This document shows positions 55,828 to 64,000 of a DNA stretch of 64,000 nt, piece after piece; the first letter of the stretch is position 1, and every line of letters begins with the position of its first letter. The DNA is from Ampullaceana balthica (Eukaryota > Mollusca > Gastropoda > Lymnaeidae). The notes beneath the pieces are model-generated. The model had not been told where the DNA came from. It searched no databases and was given only the letters and a program-made list of their open reading frames with translations. The DNA is taken from assembly GCA_944989445.1 (NCBI GenBank), contig CALYLW010001383.1:24229-88228 (forward strand). The letters are read 5' to 3'. The translations under genes were made by a program, and so were the position numbers.

Positions 55828-56093
55828 GACGCTCCATCTATGCAGAAGATAATTGCGTCCAACAGACCATGACAGATGATCTGTTGGCAAGTGATGCATT
55901 GTTCACAGGCCACGGCTTTGTGGGTTCCACGCATTACCCAGCCGCCTAACTAGTGTTAGGTACCCATTCGGAGCTGGGTGACTCAGGGACGCCCTAGTCC
56001 CCGGGAACAGATCCTTGCCTTGACGTGGATTCGAACTCGTGACCATCGGTACGCCAGTCGAGCGCGCTGCCACTCGAACACCGCGTCCCCCTA
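55828..56093 (-). mobile_element. tRNA-derived SINE, copy 2
   Basis: On the minus strand it starts GGGGACGCGGTGTTCGAGTG and GCAGCGCGCTCGACTGG (box A region), with GAGTTCGAATCC as box B. The body has AGTCACCCAGCTCCGAATGG. The end is GGACGCAATTATCTTCTGCA then TAGATGGAGCGTCTGCATAG, matching the LINE 3' end over about 40 bp. It is better preserved than copy 1. Confidence 0.85.
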
Positions 56094-56277
56094 TAATAAA
56101 TATTCGCGATATAATGAATATTCAATGAGTATGTCATTTTTAAACCACAAGTTCTTGGTGATTTCAACATTCTTATATTATAAATATTATATGGGGAATA
56201 TTTTATATTAAACTTAAACAAAGTTATATACTTAGCTAAAGCTAAACGTCTATCTGAATCTGGGTTACTAATAAAAA

Positions 56278-56771
56278 CAACCCGTAAAAAACCAAGTTTT
56301 TGACTATAAATCCTTTATGTACGAGAAGTAATTAAAAGAATGTTCATTATAATACGCAGCGCCAGACCATCCAGAAATACAAAATTGCAGTTGTGTCGTA
56401 AAACATGTTTAATATAATGCGCACCGATCAGGAATATGTTTATAAAAAGAGCTGTCAATAAAATACGCACCTTATTGCGCGACAGAAAGGTTGTTCAATA
56501 TAATACGCACCGCGACGCTCTATCTCAAAAAATTGCATGATACATAGGAATAAATAAAATAATCTAAAAAATCAATAATTTAATTACGGTACATGCGATC
56601 GATCTGAAATTTTGATACATTGTTTTTATCATCGGTACGAAACTGCCTGCAAAATTTCAGCTCGCTATCTTGCGAGCAAGTGGGTTAAAAATCGATCAAA
56701 AGTTTTGGCGACAAGCAAGCAAGCAAGCAAGGTCCGCCGCAGACACCACGAGTTAATATAAAGGATTTAAA
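56278..56771 (+). mobile_element. ACCCGTAAAA-family element, copy B
   Basis: Nearly identical to copy A 2.2 kb away. It differs by ATAAATCC versus ATGAATCC, TGTACGAG versus TGCGAG, and absence of the GGTC array (AAGCAAGGTCCGCCGCAG). The two copies share the same orientation. Confidence 0.78.
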
Positions 56772-57040
56772 AATAAGACAGTTACAGAATTTTATTTCCA
56801 ATACGCCTATTATTGGGATTCTTGAGGACATTATTGTCATTAGGTTTATTCTCTAAGACAGAGGCCCTATCTTCGACACTGCTGGAAACACCGAAGCATT
56901 CGTTTTCTTAGAACACTTATAAGTGTGTTTAACGTTTCTGTTCAATTTAAGGAAACTCCCATATTCATATGCATATTTCTTAAAGATGATTTACTTCCCT
57001 TTAGGCAATTGTGTTGACCATTGTCTGTAAAATAAATAAA

Positions 57041-57326
57041 ACAAAGCTAATACGATGTTTGAACAATTCTTGTAAGAAAAATAACTTTTTCAACAGATTA
57101 AAAGAAATGAAACAAAGCTAATTGGCTGTTTGAACAATTCTTGCAAGAAAAATAACTTTTTCAACAGATTAAAAGAAATGAAACAACGCTAATTGGCTGT
57201 TTGAACAATTCTTGCAAGAAAAATAACTTTTTCAACAGATTAAAAGAAATGAAACAAAGCTATTACGATGTTCGAACAATTCTTGCAAGAAAAATAACTT
57301 TTTCAACAGATTAAAAGAAATGAAAC
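57041..57326. repeat. 71-bp tandem repeat, four units
   Basis: Unit start ACAAAGCTAATACGATG or ACAAAGCTAATTGGCTG, then GAACAATTCTTGCAAGAAAA and CAACAGATTAAAAGAAATGA. Units 1 and 4 share ACGATG and units 2 and 3 share TGGCTG. Confidence 0.92.
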
Positions 57327-58707
57327 AAGAAAAGAGTTACATAATTGATGATCACTCAAGAACGTGAAGGTTGACGCGAAACCAAAACAAGCTACAAGCT
57401 GAAAAGGATCTTGTTACATTAAAGTTTACAGTAATTAAGAGACACAAACCATAGATACGCGTAGCATAGGACGCAAAGTAATGGGGGGGGGGTGAGACTG
57501 AAATCAGGCTTTTAAATAGGTAAATGTATAATATAAAAACAGGTTATTAGTAGGCCTGGCAGGACGTAACACAACAGTGAACGTTTCGACAAAGAGCCTT
57601 CCTCAACGGACAAATAGTGCACAAATTAAAAGAAAAAAAAACTAAATTAAAAAAAAACAGAGTGTTTTTTTTTAAATTATTTTTTATAAGATAAGATAAG
57701 ATCACAACTGTAACAAAGAGGTATAAAAAAAGAAGTGAATAACAACATTAGTTAATACTACTGACAAAATTTGTATATTATCTTATCTTATCTGTTTACA
57801 GACGCTCCTTCTATACAGAAGATTATTGCGTCCTACGATTTGAATGGTTTGTGTTTAGTCCTGCATTTTTATTAGAGATTTAAATGTTGATAAAGTGTTG
57901 GTTTTCCTGGTTTCTTCAGGCAACCCATTCCACGCCCGAATTCCGGACGGGAAGAACGAAAATTTGTATGTGTTTGTTCTTGCATACGGAATAAGAAAGG
58001 TGTTTTTATCCTTATGTCTATCTGAGGGTTGTTTTAAGTTATCTTTGTGTTGTATTTCTAAATTAGAATTAATTGCTTGATGTATGATTACTACTTTGCT
58101 CTTGGTTCTTCTATCCTCTAGTGCAGTGGTTCCCAAAGTGGTCCGTACGGACCCCCAGGGGTCCGCGGGACCTTTCAGGGGGTCCGTGGAAAATAAAAAT
58201 TGATTTGGGGGTCCCTGAACAACGTCAGGGGGTCCGCGCAAGGTTTAAAAATCAAATAATAAAACGGATAGATTTTTATTATTATTGAAATTAAAATAAA
58301 TAATAATAAATAAAATAGTATGTGAATGCCTTTTCTACTAATTAAATACCATCTTGGGTGCTATCCTTCATGGATACAATGTTGTTTTACGTATAAAAAA
58401 AAAGTTTTAGAACTACTGTAATTCCCACATTTATAACCAATCAAAATAATTGGTTTGTTGAAAGGTCAAGCTTGATGCAGATGAAATGCCGAATTCCTAT
58501 AACTATAAGTAGAACAATACACGTTTTTAACTTGAATCTACGAGGGTTGCAAGGTTGTGTATTATTCGATGTGTCGGGAAGTTATATTTATCTAAATTGT
58601 ATCCTATCATCAAATGTTTTTAATAGGGCTTTACTGTAGCATTCCATTGAAAACGTTAATAATTCTTAACAGTGGTCTGTTAGAACAGATAAGAGAATGA
58701 GTGAGCC

Positions 58708-58857
58708 CAAGGCTGGATTCAGACTTGATGAGGCCCTAAGCTATTTAAGGACCTTTTGAAGTCTAGTGACACATATGAAAACAAACTTCCGGGGGCCCCC
58801 AAGAAGGCAGGGGGCCTAAGTTATAGCTTGTTTAGCAAATAGGTAAATCCAGAACTG
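58708..58857. mobile_element. 150-bp hAT-type MITE nested in hAT
   Basis: The left end is CAAGGCTGGATTCAGAC and the right end is GTAAATCCAGAACTG. Flanks AGTGAGCC (58700-58707 and 58858-58865) are identical. The core has CCGGGGGCCCCCAAGAAGG. An inverse copy is at 53200-53349. Confidence 0.85.
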
Positions 58858-59088
58858 AGTGAGCCGAAGAAACAATGCCGACAATATGGTGTTAATGAAT
58901 ATTTGAAGTATGGCTAAATGTTTGGAAACAGATACGAAACGTGAAACGTTATTTACTGAATTTTAAAAAAATGTTTGAAGTTAAAGCATTACACTTGAAT
59001 TTCTGGCATACTTAAAACATGTTGTACCAAATGTATTTTCAGTAAGTTGAGTCATTCATAAAATATTCTAAAAAATCTTAGTGAAAGT

Positions 59089-60040
59089 TTGCATGGATCA
59101 CTACATTTTGTCATTAGAGCAGTTAATAAAATCAAAAGGAATGCCTTCGATGAGAGATTATTTGCTCACCACGGTTTGGAAAATGAAGAAGAAGACTATA
59201 ATGGATTATTTATTCACACAGAAGTACGCTGGTTATCATCACGTACATATTTAAATCGATTTTATACTCTCTTTGATTCATTGTCCAAATTCCTGGAAAA
59301 CAAAGACAATTAGCATCACAATTAACTCAAAAAATGACATATCCTTTATTAATGAATTATTTACCAAACTTTAACAAAACTAATTTGAAACTACAACTAC
59401 TACAAGGTAACCAATTAAATTTAATCAAAACTAAAAGCGTTATATCTGACTTTGTTGCAAATCTTTTTCTTTGCAAACAAAACTTAGGAACAGGAGAATG
59501 TTTTCAGTTTTCAAATCTTTTGAAATTGCCACATAGTTAAAGGTTTGCTTGCCTCCTGTCAAAACTTAACAGCTCTTCGTGCAGACATTTTGTAGGCATT
59601 TGCCACTATAGGACATTTCCGACTGGCAGTTGAGCTCTTTAGCGCATGTACAAACTCAGATCCCAAACACAGATGAATCCATACTAATACAGGAGCAGCT
59701 TATTGAAATATCCACAAATGAGGAACTTATACCACTGTTTGAACTAGGATACCATAAATTCTGGTTACAAGGTCAGATCCCAATTTTATATCATGCATTA
59801 AAGGTTATTGTACAGAATTTTTTGACTGTTTTCCTGTCTTTCTATTTGGTAGAACAAAGATTCAGTGGCATTATGAACCTCATCATAAAAAAACAACAAA
59901 AATAAAAAATAAATGACTAGAAATTGGTGATCGTGAGGATTTGCGATTCCTACACACAAACATTGAGTCAGGCATTTATACACTCATAAAATCTCATCAC
60001 GTTAATCCAAGTTTTTCTTTTCAATTTTATCTTAAACAAA
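59089..60040 (+). pseudogene. hAT transposase fragments (ZBED5/SCAND3-like)
   Basis: Pieces in order: AVNKIKRNAFDERLFAHH and HTEVRWLSSRTYLNRF (59110-59260), DFVANLFLCKQNLG (about 59447), and QNFLTVFLSFYLVEQRFSGI (about 59813-59872, the dimerisation region, where SYLVEQGFS is usual), then RGDLRFLHTNIESGIYTLIK in another frame. Stops separate them. It is inactive. Confidence 0.82.
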
Positions 60041-60408
60041 AGTGATAATTTTAATAAATACCGTATTTTTCATCAAAATGTTGCTTTTGTAATTTGCGTA
60101 CTATGCATTTATAAAGTTTTTTTTTACTTGGGGGTCCGTGGGGAAATTTTGAGTATAAAAGGGGTCCGTGGGTCAAAAAGGTTTGGGAACCACTGCTCTA
60201 GTGTTTCAAGGTTTAATGATTTAACTACTAATGGTGTTATTCTTGTCAGTTTTGAATATTCTCCAGTAATGAATATGTAGATATTCTTTGAAAAACTATA
60301 CTTCAATAGTCATGTGCATGAAATAAATATGCATTTAATGAATGATCCCAACGAATCCATCTACTTTCTTTTCCCATATCAGAGTTATAACTTCAAGTCA
60401 TTTTGATT

Positions 60409-60851
60409 TTAAAAAAATCTTTTAAAACTTTGGATCGATTTTTAACCCACTTGCTCGTAAGCTAGCGAGCTGAAATTTTGCAGGCAGTTTCGTACCAATA
60501 ATAAAAACAATGTATCAAAATTTCAGATCCATCGCATGTACCGTAATTAAATTATTGATTTTTTAGATTATTTTTATTTATTCCTATGTATCATGCTATT
60601 TTTTGAGATAGAGCGTCGCGGTGCGTATTATATTGAACAACCTTTCTGTCGCGCAATAAGGTGCGTATTTTATTGACAACTCTTTTTATAAACATATTCC
60701 TGATCGGTGCGCATTATATTAAACATGTTTTACGACACAACTGCAATTTTGTATTTTTGGATGGTCTTGCGCTGCGTATTATAATGAACATTCTTTTAGT
60801 TACTTCTCGTACATAAAGGATTTATAGTCAAAAACTTGGTTTTTTTACGTT
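60409..60851 (-). mobile_element. ACCCGTAAAA-family element, copy C, inverted
   Basis: It is the inverse of copies A and B. Plus-strand GCTAGCGAGCTGAAATTTTG, AGAGCGTCGCGGTGCGTATT and AAGGATTTATAGTCAAAAAC are landmarks. The AAGC-array end is missing, so the copy is truncated at 60409. Confidence 0.75.
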
Positions 60852-60859
60852 TTTTAAAA

Positions 60860-61300
60860 TATTTATACATACAGTGTCAGACTATACAGTGCAGTGAACT
60901 GATACAACTAACAGATTTTAATTCTTTGCGATTGTGCTAACTCCTGTACACTAATTTTTGAACTGCCGTTATTTTCACTAAAACTCCCATATTTCATTTT
61001 TAGTCTTCCCAGAAAGAATATTTACAATCCAAATATATATTTAACAAAGCTTAAACTTGAATTCAACAAATGACTCTTGTTGTTGGTGAAATAATTAGTC
61101 ATTAGTCTCCCCTTTCAAACACACTTTTATTTTTGTGTTGCCGTGTAGTTGTAGTATATTGCAAACCATTGACACATTTAAGTTTACTAATCATTTAGTT
61201 TATAGTTTAGTAATCATAGTCATCAATTATTCACTTCAAACGCTATAATCAATTTACGTCTGATTTTATTTTTTAGAAAGCGTAAAAGGAATGTGTTAAG
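60860..61300. other. No feature recognised
   Basis: AT-rich sequence. Possibly the promoter side of the candidate exon at 61307. Confidence 0.4.
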
Positions 61301-61306
61301 ATTTAA

Positions 61307-61453
61307 ATGTCGTTTTTTTCTACACACATTTTTAAGCCAATCAAATATAACCTTTTCAAATCTGCTGAATACCTCGACGTCACGGAATTCAACGAGGTGT
61401 GTGACACACTTAAAATCTACGCGGAAGAGTCATCCTACCTGAGGAATTAGACA
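61307..61453 (+). CDS. Candidate 5' exon with 47-codon ORF and strong donor
   Basis: The open frame starts MSFFSTHIFKPIKYNLFKSA, continues EYLDVTEFNEVCDTLKIYAE and ends at TAG (61448-61450). A GTAAGTTG donor begins at 61454. Codon content is better than the surroundings, and CGACGTCACG (CRE-like) lies inside. It could be a 5' UTR exon with an upstream ORF for a gene leaving the window to the right, or the small ORF could be the product. No family was recognised. Confidence 0.3.
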
Positions 61454-63517
61454 GTAAGTTGTTGTTTTTTTTCGGAGGTTATTTCGCAAATTCATTATTA
61501 CGAAATAAGAAATAGTTCGTGCATTGTCAAAACAGATGCCTAAAATTCATAATTAGTATCTGCATAACTTAAGATTTGATTTTTGTTTAGACTTTTTAGA
61601 ACAATCAGATTTTTCGAGTGACAGCTACCACCATTGAGTCATCGTAGGGCCATTGGGGGGCTAGTCTCTCAATGACCTAGATCACCATATAACTGTGTGG
61701 GCTGGAAGCCGGTAGGAAGTAGCTTAAATATTTGGACGATTAGACCCACTGAGTCAGATTGGAAGTGCGGTACTGGCTAGACTGTTAAATCGTAGATCAT
61801 TAGGCTTAGGCATTAAATAAAATAAACAAATAACAGAGCCTGGAGACGAGGCAAAAACAAAACACAACTCAAGTTCAACTAGTGAACTAGTGAATGGGCA
61901 GGCCAACTAGTAGTTTATTATTTTAAAATTAGTAATTTTGACAATGTAGACCTATTCAGTATTCAATTAGTATTCATGAATTTATTTATGCTATCAGGAA
62001 AAAAAGTATTTTATAATCATTTTCACATAAATCATAAAACAAAATTGATTGTTTTAAAAACCCCAGATAGTCACACTCACACAGGTAAGTTGAATTAATT
62101 GTTAATAATGTTTTAATCTTGTTTATTAAAATTTTCAATTTAAGTGTTTGGCTTGGGGTTAATTTTATCAATGACAATGTGACTGAAATATAGATTGAGA
62201 CAATAAGTTTTAGGCTACTGACAACTGAGTCTGAAGTCAAAAATCAAAATGGGTGTGGCACTCGTGTGGTATACAATTAGTATACACTGCTGACTATAAT
62301 CTATAGACACTATAGTCTATAGTGAGACTTTAGTTTTAGTATAGTATAGTAATAGTAACTAATAGTATAGTATAGTCAGTAATTATAATATAATAATTTA
62401 ATAATAACTATTTTCCTGGTCACTGTCACTGGTATTTTTGTTCTTTAAAAACAAGGAGAAATTGGGATCTGGGTAGTTACGGTAGCTTTAAAATCATCTC
62501 AATTGCTTGGGGTTGGCGATTTTTAATTTTTCCCTGTAGCCCAAGTGTTAATTATTGTATTAATGATATTGCATATCTTCTGTGATTAAGTCAAGCCAAT
62601 TTTTAATTATTAACATCTGTATATTCATGAAAATTAAAAGTAGGATAGTCTTTACAATTAGAGTTTGAGTAGCTTTTAGGCCTATTCCTATTTAAATATT
62701 ATTAGGGCAAAGGGACATACTAACAGCAATGTTCAATAATGTTAATACAAATAACCAATGATCAGGCTAATATGAGACCATGATTTCAATTTGATCAAAT
62801 AACTAAGAACTAAGGCTTTTAATTTAACCTCAACATGCTGCTGGTTTGGTTAGTGAGGTTATGTTATTTTTAAGTGATCAACAAAAGGAAACTGAAACAA
62901 AAGCATTTTTGTTAAAGAGTAGGTTCTTAGTAGGTCAGCCAATCCTATTTCTTTATTGAGATTTAGGATGTATGAGAAGACAAATCATAAAGTGGGCTGG
63001 GTCTAAATCAGTACTGTAGTTCACTTATTTGTCAACTAGCTGAATAGCTCTCTCTCTTTCTCTGTTTAAAAAAAACATCAACTGTCTGATCAAGTGAAGA
63101 GATTGTTTACATTTAAACCATGGGAAACTGTTCATTAAAATGGAATTTATATTTTGAAATGTTTTCTGTAGTCAATTGTTCATTTTTAAGTAGTCCTCAG
63201 TGGCTTTCATTTTTTTTTATGTTTAAGAAGAAAACTGATCCACTTTGGCTTGGTGGACAGCAAAGTGCCTTGGTATCATGGGGTAGTGTGTCACTGAGTC
63301 AATGTAGTCTACTTTCAATTTTGTTTAGTGATTTATTATCAGGGGGAAGGGGGGTTTTGTTTATGGGTAGCTTGAGTCCTGATACAAAACATGGCTCTAG
63401 AGATAAGCCAGTGTGTGTGCCCTGTGACTGAGCTACATTGTTGGTGTGCCCTGGTAATTGTGAGACTCTATTGACCTTTAGCTGGTGCCTTCAGTACCTG
63501 GGATCTGGCTTGTTTTT
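61454..63517. other. No gene recognised; possible first intron
   Basis: Low transposon load compared with the rest of the window. Short TATAG-type repeats lie near 62280-62400. A frame at 63120 begins MGNCS in good context, but composition does not support it. Confidence 0.4.
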
Positions 63518-63648
63518 AGTGAGATGTCTGCCCAATTGCCTTGCCGTTATAGTGAGATGTCTGTCTGATTGCCTTGCCATTATAGTGAGATGTCTGTCTG
63601 ATTGCCTTGCCGTTATAGTGAGATGTCTGTCTGATTGCCTTGCCTTTA
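63518..63648. repeat. 33-bp minisatellite, four units
   Basis: Unit GAGATGTCTGTCTGATTGCC plus TTGCCGTTATAGT. The open frame across it (RCLSDCLAVIV) is a by-product. Confidence 0.92.
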
Positions 63649-63824
63649 CTTACCGGCTTTACTGTAAGAAAGGTTAACAAGATTCAACGAAAAAATTAAG
63701 TTACTTTCTTTTCCAGTTTTGAAGAGCATTGGAAAAGCAGTGCTTATGAATTTTAGTTGTTTGCTTTTACTTTCTCTTTTACCATCACTATTTTTGTGTG
63801 TCAGTTTTTAAATTCTATTTTAAT

Positions 63825-63825
<1 letters not shown>

Positions 63826-63901
<76 letters not shown>
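63826..63901. repeat. AT dinucleotide microsatellite
   Basis: Two AT blocks separated by a phase slip (TATTATAT). Confidence 0.97.
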
Positions 63902-63905
<4 letters not shown>

Positions 63906-64000
63906 ACCGTTAAAAAAATTCTCACGTGGCAAATCTTAGGCAAATGTTATCATACATTTTTTAAGAATTCTAAAGGGAGTTGAAAGAAGAAAAAAATAAT

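Larger units (their letters stand above)
58124..60195 (+). mobile_element. hAT transposon, 2.07 kb, inserted in LINE
   Basis: The ends are CAGTGGTTCCCAAAGTGG and GGTTTGGGAACCACTG, with GGGGTCCGYGGG-rich subtermini. Both flanks read CTCTAGTG, a perfect 8-bp duplication of the LINE sequence. It contains a broken transposase (59089-60040) and a nested MITE (58708-58857). Confidence 0.93.
57779..60272 (-). mobile_element. 5'-truncated LINE interrupted by a hAT
   Basis: The 3' end has TTATC repeats, then CAGACGCTCCTTCTATACAG. The ORF2 tail (57855-58115) reads DRRTKSKVVIIHQAINSNLE, PYARTNTYKFSFFPSGIRAW and NGLPEETRKTNTLSTFKSLI to the stop. The continuation (FITGEYSKLTRITPL) is beyond the hAT at 60204-60272. 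It matches the LINE at 18081-23211. The hAT inserted within the codons for LETLED. Confidence 0.9.

Noticed and set aside
61401..61410. Isolated CRE-like site as promoter
   Set aside because: A single short motif with no other promoter element; it overlaps the candidate exon.
63120..63431. ORF starting MGNCS in good context, as a myristoylated protein
   Set aside because: Composition downstream looks non-coding (poly-Phe, low complexity) and no motif follows.

Overview
The window is eukaryotic. It is AT-rich and intron-bearing, with dense transposons, microsatellites and minisatellites, and one assembly gap of N (29158-29333). The LINE, SINE, Ty3, hAT and Helitron families and the overall look suggest a gastropod mollusc, possibly a planorbid or physid snail. 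That assignment is inference. No bacterial-type gene, operon or CRISPR array is present.

Host genes are few and must be read as spliced exons. The best is a five-exon plus-strand model (11084-27220). It has a signal peptide, a cysteine-containing ectodomain, a Ser/Thr/Asn-rich stalk and a short hydrophobic C-terminus that looks like a GPI-anchor signal. All exon phases agree. Two minus-strand partial models have the same character: 1956-3768, and an interleaved pair of exons at 31271-31483 and 24471-24758. Isolated candidate exons lie at 29430, 50195, 51738 and 61307.

Most of the rest is mobile DNA, often nested. At 4358-8744 a hAT element contains a second hAT, which contains an RTE-like LINE fragment. 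At 14950-23211, inside intron 2 of the main gene, one LINE is split by a 1.28-kb solo LTR and by a complete but decayed Ty3/gypsy element on the opposite strand. At 57779-60272 another copy of that LINE is split by a hAT, which itself carries a small MITE. A further hAT with an unrecognised ORF lies at 36579-39218, and its truncated relative at 13287-14690. Target-site duplications (TSDs) are readable for most of these.

Small non-autonomous elements include hAT MITEs down to 56 bp, a 34-bp palindrome with its own 8-bp TSD, and six copies of a MITE with GGGCCGTCC ends. There are also Helitrons with a 3' hairpin and CTAG, a second element family with subterminal inverted repeats, and a tRNA-derived SINE whose tail matches the local LINE.

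Tandem repeats are prominent: 29/58, 21, 36 (three unrelated arrays), 16/18, 13, 71 and 33 bp, plus tetranucleotide, CT and AT tracts. Arrays with periods divisible by 3 create long open frames on both strands that should not be taken for genes.
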